Below are positions 7,903 to 13,476 of a stretch of 14,900 bases of DNA, piece after piece (the first letter of the stretch is position 1; the number at the start of each line of letters is the position of its first letter). The translations under genes and the position numbers were made by a program. Below the pieces are notes generated by a model that was not told the DNA's origin, ran no database searches, and saw only the letters and a list, made by a program, of their open reading frames with translations. The DNA comes from Dehalococcoidia bacterium (lineage in GTDB: Bacteria > Chloroflexota > Dehalococcoidia > E44-bin15): NCBI GenBank assembly GCA_023129355.1, contig JAGMCC010000013.1, positions 1-14,900 on the forward strand, written 5' to 3'.

Positions 7903-8871
7903 TTAGCCCAACATTTGACCTTCGTGAAGTTTTAGGTTCGCTCGACCTGCCTCGGGGACGGGAATCCGAAATTCATGTTTAATATTATAAATGCAAGTGA
8001 CTGACCGATTTAACTTGTCTGCTATTTGACGGCTTGTTAGGCCACACTGACAAAGAAGAAGAAGCCGCATCTTTTCCTCTTGGGATATGTTCGCTATACG
8101 GGGCTTCTTACGAAATGGAATTTTCCGACCTAGGCTATCGACCAGTTTGCGGATTCTGTGCAACTCTTGGAACTGATGCCATTTATTGAAATGCTTATAT
8201 GACGAGGTGCCAATGAGGCCAAACCATTTCTCGATCAATCCGAAATTTGAAATAGACACCTCCCATTGCTGTTTATACCCTTTGTTTGTTGCACTCCCAA
8301 ATTCTCTAAAGGCAAAAGGCAAACCGAGCGACAGCAGGAACCTGTGTATATTGCGCAACAGGTCATAATCGGTGATGGCGATACGTAGTAATATTGAATG
8401 TGTCCGCCTAATGTACACTAACGTTCCTTCACCATCAAAAAAACCTCTGATATAATCGATATCTATATCCCAAACTGGAATCTGCAAATTGAAAGGTAAT
8501 GGATTTCTATAAGGATAAGATTTGTTAAGTGTCTCCCAGGTGGCAAGTTTACGATCCAGACAGCTTCCAATTGTGGAAAACCATTTATAGACTTGAGCAA
8601 ATCCCATGATATCTATTTCGCAATATGGTAACTTTCTCGACGGAGTGCTTCTCATTTTGGCCTGAAATTTAAAATCGTTAGCTGAAAGAAAATCTACGAC
8701 CTTATCCATCAATTTAACATCTGTGTTGCTCAAGCTTACGTGTGGCCTAGCTTTTCGAATACTTCCTTCCGCATCGAAAAATCCGCGTAGATAGGACGCG
8801 TTTATAGAATCACGAAAACCGGACCAGAAGTTCATCTGAAAATTGTGGTCAGATGACTTTTTGCGTTTCAT
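7903..8871 (-). CDS. Free-standing LAGLIDADG homing-endonuclease-like protein with C-terminal HTH
   Basis: A 322 aa protein with two LAGLIDADG motifs in one chain, as in monomeric pseudosymmetric homing endonucleases: LRGFFDAEG (28-36, acidic residue Glu35) and IRGFFDGEG (141-149, Glu148). Both acidic catalytic positions are kept, so it may be active. After the second repeat, residues ~264-300 (SQEEKMRLLLLCQCGLTSRQ then an ADKLNRS helix) look like a helix-turn-helix that could add DNA contacts. AAGGA (plus-strand tcctt at 8878-8882) lies six bases upstream of the ATG. The DNA is AT-richer than the housekeeping genes around it. It interrupts no gene: hflX ends intact on the other side, and no intron or intein borders are seen. 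Function as a mobile element or as a host-adapted nuclease or regulator cannot be separated by sequence. Confidence 0.85.
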   Translation of the reverse strand: MKRKKSSDHNFQMNFWSGFRDSINASYLRGFFDAEGSIRKARPHVSLSNTDVKLMDKVVDFLSANDFKFQAKMRSTPSRKLPYCEIDIMGFAQVYKWFSTIGSCLDRKLATWETLNKSYPYRNPLPFNLQIPVWDIDIDYIRGFFDGEGTLVYIRRTHSILLRIAITDYDLLRNIHRFLLSLGLPFAFREFGSATNKGYKQQWEVSISNFGLIEKWFGLIGTSSYKHFNKWHQFQELHRIRKLVDSLGRKIPFRKKPRIANISQEEKMRLLLLCQCGLTSRQIADKLNRSVTCIYNIKHEFRIPVPEAGRANLKLHEGQMLG

Positions 8872-9081
8872 AAAAATTCCTTAGCGAGAAGTGGGGCGCA
8901 CAATACTGGTTATGTAATGTAGTATACGGTGAAATACATATTTGTTTTACATAATTAGTGAAATATTCAAGACATATCTTGTTCTGTGTTTCATTGGACA
9001 CTCCCCATCAAGGCAAAACGGCCATCTTTCCACCTCCTCCGCTTCCTCCAATCCAGGTAGCTTTCCTTTCCTTTCCTCTCC

Positions 9082-9110
9082 TTGCCCTTGTTGGTGGTGG
9101 AGACTATAAT
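9082..9110 (+). promoter_or_regulatory. Sigma-70-type promoter for the S41 protease gene
   Basis: TTGCCC at 9082-9087 and a perfect TATAAT at 9105-9110 are separated by 17 bp. Transcription would begin near 9117 and leave a ~44-nt leader before the ATG at 9161. This argues against the upstream in-frame ATG at 9119 being the start. The rest of the 289-bp intergenic region (8872-9160) holds AT-rich DNA next to the endonuclease gene and a 23-nt all-pyrimidine tract (9061-9083) running into the -35 box. I see no RNA gene in it. Confidence 0.6.
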
Positions 9111-9160
9111 TATTACACATGGCAGAAAGCTGTCATGAACCGGTGATGTTCGGAGGGAAT

Positions 9161-10327
9161 ATGAACAATAAGCGAAGTCTACTGCCCACCCTACTGGTAG
9201 TGTTACTAATCGTCCTTTCCTTTGGAGCGGGCTTTGCCTATTCCAAGCTATTTACCCCCGCTGCCCCGGAACTTCCTGCTGAGTTCGACACCTTGGGGGA
9301 GGTATGGGAATTACTGTCGTTAGATTATGTCAACAAGGATGCTCTCGACCCCGAGGAGTTGAGTAGGGGGGCTATTGAGGGGATGCTTGAAGCATTAGGT
9401 GACCCTTATACCTCCTATCTTGAAAGCTATCAGTTGGCGTCGAGCGACCTGGAGGGCTCCTTCGAGGGCATCGGGGCGATTGTTTCCATGGAAGATGGTG
9501 AGTTGACCGTGGTCTCCCCTATCGCGGGTGGCCCTGCGGAGCGGCAAGGGATGAGGGCAGGCGACAAGATCCTGGAGGTCGATGGCGAGCCTACATCGGA
9601 GATGAACCTCATAGAGGCGGTACTAAAGATCCGGGGGGACAAGGGCACCACGGTGACCCTCCTTATCCTGCACCAGGGTGAGACCACGCCGGTGGCGATC
9701 GAGATCGTTCGAGAGGAGATCAAGCTTGACAGCGTTTACCTGGATATGCTACCCGAAGATACCGCACACATCCGGATCACCCACTTCGTAGAGCGCACCC
9801 CGGATGAGCTCACCGAAGCTCTAAATAGTGCCCTCCAAAGCGATGCGTGGGGTATTATCCTCGACCTCAGGGGTAACCCCGGCGGTTATCTTGATGTCGT
9901 GGTAGACGTGGCCGATGAGTTCCTCGACGGCGGCATCATTCTTTATGAGGCCGATAGCGAGGGGGATATAATTGAGGAGTGGACGGCAAGCTCTGGTGGG
10001 CTGGCTACTGATCTGCCCCTCATTGTTCTTGTCGATGGCGGCAGTGCCAGTGGCAGCGAGGTGCTCGCCGGGGCACTCCGGGATCATGGGCGCGCCACGC
10101 TTATTGGCACCAAAACCTATGGCAAGGGTAGTGTCAATATCCTTCATGAGCTTAGCGATCACTCAGCTCTATATGTGACCATGGCCCGATGGTTGACTCC
10201 AGACCGTCACCTGATAGAGGGAGTGGGGCTTATCCCGGATATTGAGGTGGAGATCACCGAGGAAGACATCGCAAGTGGGCGGGACCCGCAACTGGAACGC
10301 GCTATTGAGTATCTTCAGGCTCAGTGA
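9161..10327 (+). CDS. S41 family C-terminal processing peptidase, membrane-anchored
   Basis: CtpA/Prc-type serine protease, 388 aa. Order of parts: a short basic N-terminus and hydrophobic segment (residues ~7-26, LLPTLLVVLLIVLSFGAGF) acting as signal anchor; an N-terminal helical region with DPYTSYL; a PDZ domain at ~99-180 (FEGIGAI ... GMRAGDKILEVDG); and the S41 domain. The Ser/Lys dyad is Ser297 in GSASGSEVLAGAL and Lys322 in TYGKGSVN, exactly 25 residues apart as in the family, with the oxyanion segment LDLRGNPGGYL before it. It should act outside the membrane on protein C-termini. The ATG at 9161 has GGAGG at 9152-9156 and follows a promoter; in-frame ATGs at 9119 and 9146 are less likely. 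Processing of tmRNA-tagged proteins is known for E. coli Prc, but a link to the smpB-ssrA neighbours is only suggestive. Confidence 0.93.
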   Translation: MNNKRSLLPTLLVVLLIVLSFGAGFAYSKLFTPAAPELPAEFDTLGEVWELLSLDYVNKDALDPEELSRGAIEGMLEALGDPYTSYLESYQLASSDLEGSFEGIGAIVSMEDGELTVVSPIAGGPAERQGMRAGDKILEVDGEPTSEMNLIEAVLKIRGDKGTTVTLLILHQGETTPVAIEIVREEIKLDSVYLDMLPEDTAHIRITHFVERTPDELTEALNSALQSDAWGIILDLRGNPGGYLDVVVDVADEFLDGGIILYEADSEGDIIEEWTASSGGLATDLPLIVLVDGGSASGSEVLAGALRDHGRATLIGTKTYGKGSVNILHELSDHSALYVTMARWLTPDRHLIEGVGLIPDIEVEITEEDIASGRDPQLERAIEYLQAQ

Positions 10328-10354
10328 TAAGGGGTGACGATGCGGCTATCAATA

Positions 10355-10372
10355 CCCTTGGTGAAGAAAGAA
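10355..10372 (+). repeat. 18-bp direct repeat, copy 1 (upstream of smpB)
   Basis: The 18-mer CCCTTGGTGAAGAAAGAA occurs here and, identically, at 10904-10921. This copy lies 15 bp before the -35 box of smpB. Being exact and placed ahead of two functionally paired genes, it may be a shared regulatory site or the trace of a local duplication. Confidence 0.7.
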
Positions 10373-10387
10373 GACTTCTGGCGCAGC

Positions 10388-10416
10388 TTGAAACAGCTTG
10401 TCAAGCATGGTAAAAT
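10388..10416 (+). promoter_or_regulatory. Promoter of smpB, predicted leaderless
   Basis: TTGAAA at 10388-10393, a 17-bp spacer, and TAAAAT at 10411-10416. The expected transcription start falls at about 10422-10424, that is, on the smpB ATG, and no Shine-Dalgarno of note precedes the ATG. The mRNA from this promoter would be leaderless. Confidence 0.5.
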
Positions 10417-10421
10417 AGGTT

Positions 10422-10877
10422 ATGAAGACCGTCAGCCTAAACCGTAAGGCATACCATGACTACGCTATTCAGGAGAGCGTTGAGGCCGGTATTGTACTTA
10501 CCGGCACTGAGATTAAGTCGATTCGGGCGGGAAGGGTAAATCTCCGCGATGCGTATGCCCATCCGCAAGGCAGTGAGCTATGGCTATTCAATGCTCACAT
10601 TGCCCGATATGAGTCGGGCAGTCGCGACAATCACGAACCGACACGCCCCAGGAAGCTGTTGCTTCATCGCCGGCAGATCGATGAGCTTGCCGGCAAGGTG
10701 ACACAAAAGGGCTTCACTATAGTGCCCCTGAAGTTGTACCTTAAAAAAGGAATCGCCAAGGTGGAGCTTGGCCTGGCCACAGGAAAGAAGCTTTATGACA
10801 AGCGCGAATCCATGGCACGCCGCCAGGCGGAGCGTGACATGGAGCGCGCCATGAAGCTAGTGAAGCAGAGGTTTTGA
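10422..10877 (+). CDS. smpB: tmRNA-binding protein SmpB
   Basis: SmpB binds tmRNA and carries it to ribosomes stalled on non-stop mRNA. The 151 aa length is standard. Features are the N-terminal RKAYHDYAI segment, the oligonucleotide-binding core with GTEIKSIRAGRVNLRDAYA, HEPTRPRKLLLHR, LYLKKGIAKVELGLATGKK, and the basic C-terminal tail beginning KLYDKRESMARR, which folds into the ribosome mRNA channel. It sits directly upstream of the tmRNA gene (48 bp), a functional pair seen together in many bacteria. It has its own promoter and no ribosome site, so translation is probably leaderless, or by read-through coupling from an overlapping short ORF at 10340-10447. Confidence 0.97.
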   Translation: MKTVSLNRKAYHDYAIQESVEAGIVLTGTEIKSIRAGRVNLRDAYAHPQGSELWLFNAHIARYESGSRDNHEPTRPRKLLLHRRQIDELAGKVTQKGFTIVPLKLYLKKGIAKVELGLATGKKLYDKRESMARRQAERDMERAMKLVKQRF

Positions 10878-10903
10878 TATCCTCTGGTGAGGCTTAATAA
10901 AAT
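10874..10903 (+). promoter_or_regulatory. Promoter of ssrA
   Basis: TTGATA at 10874-10879, overlapping the smpB stop codon, and TAAAAT at 10898-10903 with an 18-bp spacer. The -10 hexamer is identical to that of the smpB promoter. Initiation near 10910 would give a short 5' extension, carrying much of the second 18-bp repeat, that RNase P removes at 10926. A weak CCTC-tggt-GAGG dyad (10881-10892) lies in the spacer. Confidence 0.5.
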
Positions 10904-10921
10904 CCCTTGGTGAAGAAAGAA
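10904..10921 (+). repeat. 18-bp direct repeat, copy 2 (pre-tmRNA leader)
   Basis: Exact second copy of the 18-mer at 10355-10372. It starts right after the ssrA -10 box and ends four bases before the mature tmRNA 5' end, so most of it is transcribed in the tmRNA precursor. Confidence 0.7.
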
Positions 10922-10925
10922 AAAT

Positions 10926-11268
10926 GGGGACGAGTGGTTTCGACAGAGGAGGAGCGCTACAGGATTGCAGGCCGAGGTGCCACTTATCTCGTAAAACAAG
11001 TGGCAAAAAAGTAACCGACGAATACGTCTACGCTAGCTAAGCGAGACACGTCCCCCTAACCTCCCTCGATGGGCTGGGGATGACGACGAGCAGTCGAGGT
11101 GCGGCAATCCTGACGTCGATAAGGGTGGCCAAAGAATTTATCGACTGGCGCAACCGTACTCGGTCGGCAGAGGACGGTTGGGTGAGAGCAAAGAGCCGAC
11201 TAAGCTTGTAGCATATCCTGGGGGGACCTTCTCTGGACGGGGAGTTCGACTCTCCCCCGTCTCCACCA
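10926..11268 (+). ncRNA. ssrA: Transfer-messenger RNA (one-piece tmRNA)
   Basis: The 343-nt gene encodes the tmRNA that rescues stalled ribosomes with SmpB and alanyl-tRNA synthetase. The tRNA-like ends are clear. The 5' GGGGACG pairs with CGTCTCC just before the encoded CCA (11266-11268), and a T-arm with a TTCGACT loop is at 11241-11256. The mRNA-like part, read back from the TAA at 11038-11040, gives GGC AAA AAA GTA ACC GAC GAA TAC GTC TAC GCT AGC, a tag G-KKVTDEYVYAS starting with Gly at 11002. The overlapping GCA at 11003 reaches a stop after three codons, so the Gly frame is preferred. A glycine resume codon agrees with what I recall for Dehalococcoides. The tag ends in YAS, not the usual LAA. 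No terminator hairpin follows the CCA; foreign - strand DNA begins within 10 bp. Confidence 0.95.
11241..11268 (+). other. Probable island attachment site at the tmRNA 3' end
   Basis: The T-arm and acceptor 3' strand of ssrA form the boundary between the + strand housekeeping genes and the - strand restriction-type genes. A truncated gene ends only 8 bp beyond the CCA. tmRNA 3' ends are well-known targets of tyrosine recombinases, so this is inferred to be an attL/attR-type junction. No second copy of the sequence and no integrase are seen in the window. Confidence 0.45.
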
Positions 11269-11276
11269 ATTTTATG

Positions 11277-11780
11277 TCAAATAGCGCTGGATACATACAG
11301 ACCACGTCCATGCGATAACCCATCAGTTGAGAAGCCGTCCAAGAAGAAAAAGCCTTCCTCCCACCCTGCGACTATGGCAACTCCTAGGATACGATACTTC
11401 GTATCTGGCTTGCCACTAATCTGCCGTAGCACTCCTACCGGCATGCCGTCACGCCAGCATTCAACCATCCCCCGGTTTGTTTACTCCCTGTCCCTCGCCT
11501 GAGGGTCTGGACTCTCCTGAAAGTATAGATATGACCATGTTCCATCCGATCGCACCACGGGGTCGCGGTCGGGATATGGACTAATGAGAGTTTGCCTCAC
11601 ACTCACTGCGTATTTTGTCCACTGAGGCTTATAGATGCCCTTGGCCCTGCTTGAAAGGAGGGTTCCATCAGGGAGAGGTTCTGGCCATGGCTGATCGGTA
11701 CCCGCGTTCTTGATGAACCACTCAAGAACGCTTCGGTGGCGATCTGGAAGGTTGGAGAGTAGCTGGTCAAGTTGCACCAT
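11277..11780 (-). pseudogene. Broken HNH-endonuclease-type restriction gene (in-frame stop, C-terminus lost)
   Basis: Read from the ATG at 11780, the frame gives 99 codons, a TAA (11483-11481), then in the same frame TNRG and 63 more codons (MVECWRDGMPVGVLRQ...) to a TGA at 11279-11277. There is no frameshift; one codon of an otherwise continuous protein is a stop. From memory, segments such as GTLLSSRAKGIYKPQWTKYA, DGTWSYLYFQE and VAGWEEGFFFLDGF match the N-terminal domain of HNH-containing restriction-type endonucleases. In those the motif around the stop reads RDRE(Y/F)TNRG, so TAC/TAT to TAA by one substitution is likely. The C-terminal HNH domain is absent: the frame ends beside the tmRNA CCA. 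The ATG overlaps the preceding glycosylase stop (TAATG). It is last in the defence operon. A sequencing error at the stop is possible but would not restore the HNH domain. Confidence 0.7.
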
Positions 11781-12475
11781 TAGCTACACTTCTTGGCTTG
11801 CTGGCTAATCTGACTTGTTCCATACGCACAGGCTTTAAGAAGAGGACAGCTTATACAGTCAGGCTTGGTAGGGTGACAGTACGCATCAGCGATATCTATC
11901 AGTCCGAGATTGAAATCTCTATGAGACTTGCGTGGCAGGATCCTCTCGGCAGCGTCCATTAAGGCTGGGTCTGAGAACGCAGGGCCTCTGGGCTCGTGAC
12001 CAAGCGTCCGACGAAGAACACGACCACTGCCCTCGTCGATCATCGGGACGGGCTGATTAAAGCCAAGGCATAGGATCGCTCGGGCACTGTATCTGCCAAG
12101 ACCGGGCAGCGATTCGAGAGTCTTAAGGTCTCCTGGTACTTGGCCCGCGTAATCATTCACCAGTATCTGAGCACATTGGACAAGGCGATCAGCACGTTTA
12201 AACAATCCCAGTGGCTGAAACCATTTTCTAAGTTCACTAACGTCTGCCTGTGCAATACTCTGAGGATCCGGATATCTGGTTGTCAGTTCTATGTAGGGTT
12301 CTGCAACTCGCTTTGCCTGTGTCTGGCGCAGCAAAACCTCAGCAATAAGCACATGAAATGGGTTGGACGTACTACGCCAGGGAAACGCCATTCCGTGCGA
12401 GTGGAACCACTTGACTGTGGATTGCACAACTGTAGAAAGATTGATCTCTAGCGTTCTTTTAGTCACGGCGATCAC
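11780..12475 (-). CDS. HhH-GPD DNA glycosylase, Mig.Mth-type T:G mismatch (thymine) glycosylase
   Basis: A 231 aa EndoIII/MutY-superfamily glycosylase with a 4Fe-4S cluster motif: Cys200-X6-Cys207-X2-Cys210-X5-Cys216. Helix-hairpin-helix LPGLGRYSARAIL (123-135) carries Tyr129 where EndoIII has its catalytic Lys and MutY has Ser. Tyr at this place is the mark of the methanobacterial Mig.Mth thymine glycosylase. Asp147 (MIDEGSGRVLRR) is the general Asp, and Glu46 lies in IAEVLLRQTQ. SHRDFNLGLIDIADAYC also closely follows Mig.Mth as I recall it. MutY's C-terminal 8-oxoG-recognition domain is missing, which argues against a true adenine glycosylase. It starts at GTG 12475, overlapping the DUF4420 stop (GTGA), and its stop overlaps the next ATG. 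Inferred role: excising T from T:G made by 5mC deamination at sites methylated by the linked restriction system. Confidence 0.85.
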   Translation of the reverse strand: MIAVTKRTLEINLSTVVQSTVKWFHSHGMAFPWRSTSNPFHVLIAEVLLRQTQAKRVAEPYIELTTRYPDPQSIAQADVSELRKWFQPLGLFKRADRLVQCAQILVNDYAGQVPGDLKTLESLPGLGRYSARAILCLGFNQPVPMIDEGSGRVLRRTLGHEPRGPAFSDPALMDAAERILPRKSHRDFNLGLIDIADAYCHPTKPDCISCPLLKACAYGTSQISQQAKKCS

Positions 12476-13476
12476 CAGTCTGGGCGGCTGCTCACCAACT
12501 CTGGGGGGCTTTCAACAACCCAGGAGTCTAGCCAAACATCCACTTCTTGTAGCTCTAGACGAGGCGCCGTCGAGAGATCGACCTTGTATCTCGTCTGAGA
12601 TACCCCAGGCGGCTCAGGCATACGGAAGTGAGGGGCATCTGTTGACCGGAACCAAGCGAGGTTTCTCTCAGCCTCAGCGGGATCAAAGACCGGTCCTATC
12701 TCTGACGGGTTTTCCATTCCAGCACTGCGGATCGCTCTCTCTAGTTTAAGAGAATACGGTGTACTCACCACCGTCTCTCGGCACTCATAAATCAGGTTTC
12801 TTAGGCTCAGCCCCGAGTCCTCCTCCCTAACCAGCAGTGAGGCAATGAGTATCTCCTGCCCCCCTTCTGCATATATCTGACGATGAGAAAAATGGTGGAT
12901 ACGCTGAGCCCCTAGCGTTGTCTTGACCTCGACCCGGCGCCCAGGTGCTGAAAAGTCGAATCGACAAGTTGTCTCACTGTGCCAAAATGGAGCCCAGAAC
13001 TGGGATCCTCGCACGCGGCTCATCATAAAGAGTTCTCCCCAGAGACCCATTCGCTCACCCTCCAGATCTCTTGCATGTCCAACACTGAAGAGTCTAACCA
13101 TTGATCGGAAAAAGGAAACAAGAACTTCACCTGTGATGATCTGTTTTTGGTGGCGGGTCAAGAATGCCTCTATGAGTACGAGAAAAGTGTCGACATCAGA
13201 CTGCTCTGCTGTCTCGCAGCATAAAGCATGAAAAGGAGCCTCATGCTTCGAGCCATCTGCAAGAGTCAAACAATACTTTTGGCTTGACTGAAGTGAAACA
13301 TGAGCAGTACGCAGAGGAGGCTCTGGCAGCCATTGTTCAGCTCTCACGAAAAGACAAGGGCGTTTCGACGTATCTGCCGCCAAATAGACCTCATGATGCT
13401 GTGGTAGCTGCTCTGCTGTGAAAGCATGACCAGATGTGCCTTCTTTAACACGAATAAAAAGCTCAGTGATGCTCAC
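12472..13476 (-). CDS. DUF4420 PD-(D/E)XK motif protein of a Z1-type restriction system
   Basis: A 334 aa protein matching the PF14390 (DUF4420, 'PD-(D/E)XK motif') family. The nuclease-like core is visible: Glu148 in GLWGELFMM on the first helix, Asp174 in CRFDFSAPG, and Glu183/Lys185 in RRVEVKTT, followed by a helix and strand region. The family is found beside Z1 helicase-like proteins in restriction-type operons and is thought to be their DNA-cleaving subunit; activity here is inferred. It starts at GTG 13476, overlapping the Z1 stop (GTGA), with GAGGAG about seven bases upstream, and ends overlapping the glycosylase start. No signal peptide or membrane segment. The C-terminal ~60 residues are acidic/Trp-containing and unassigned. 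Confidence 0.85.
   Translation of the reverse strand: MSITELFIRVKEGTSGHAFTAEQLPQHHEVYLAADTSKRPCLFVRAEQWLPEPPLRTAHVSLQSSQKYCLTLADGSKHEAPFHALCCETAEQSDVDTFLVLIEAFLTRHQKQIITGEVLVSFFRSMVRLFSVGHARDLEGERMGLWGELFMMSRVRGSQFWAPFWHSETTCRFDFSAPGRRVEVKTTLGAQRIHHFSHRQIYAEGGQEILIASLLVREEDSGLSLRNLIYECRETVVSTPYSLKLERAIRSAGMENPSEIGPVFDPAEAERNLAWFRSTDAPHFRMPEPPGVSQTRYKVDLSTAPRLELQEVDVWLDSWVVESPPELVSSRPDW

Noticed and set aside
7892..8880. LAGLIDADG gene as part of an intron or intein
   Set aside because: hflX ends normally before it and the protease gene is complete after it; no split exon/extein is present.
9119..9160. Upstream ATG at 9119 as start of the S41 protease
   Set aside because: It would sit about at the predicted transcription start, adds 14 polar residues before the signal anchor, and lacks a ribosome site; 9161 has GGAGG upstream.
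11003..11014. Ala (GCA) resume codon in the tmRNA
   Set aside because: That frame reads GCA AAA AAG TAA and stops after three codons; the frame from GGC gives a full 12-residue tag ending at TAA 11040.
11469..11483. Frameshift between the two HNH-gene segments
   Set aside because: Both segments are in the same frame; only a single TAA codon separates them.
11780..12475. True MutY adenine glycosylase
   Set aside because: No C-terminal 8-oxoG-recognition domain, and Tyr replaces Ser at the position after GxGR; both point to the Mig-type thymine glycosylase.
12363..12749. Plus-strand ORF (128 aa) across the glycosylase/DUF4420 junction
   Set aside because: Overlaps two well-supported - strand genes, has no recognisable motif and no good ribosome site.
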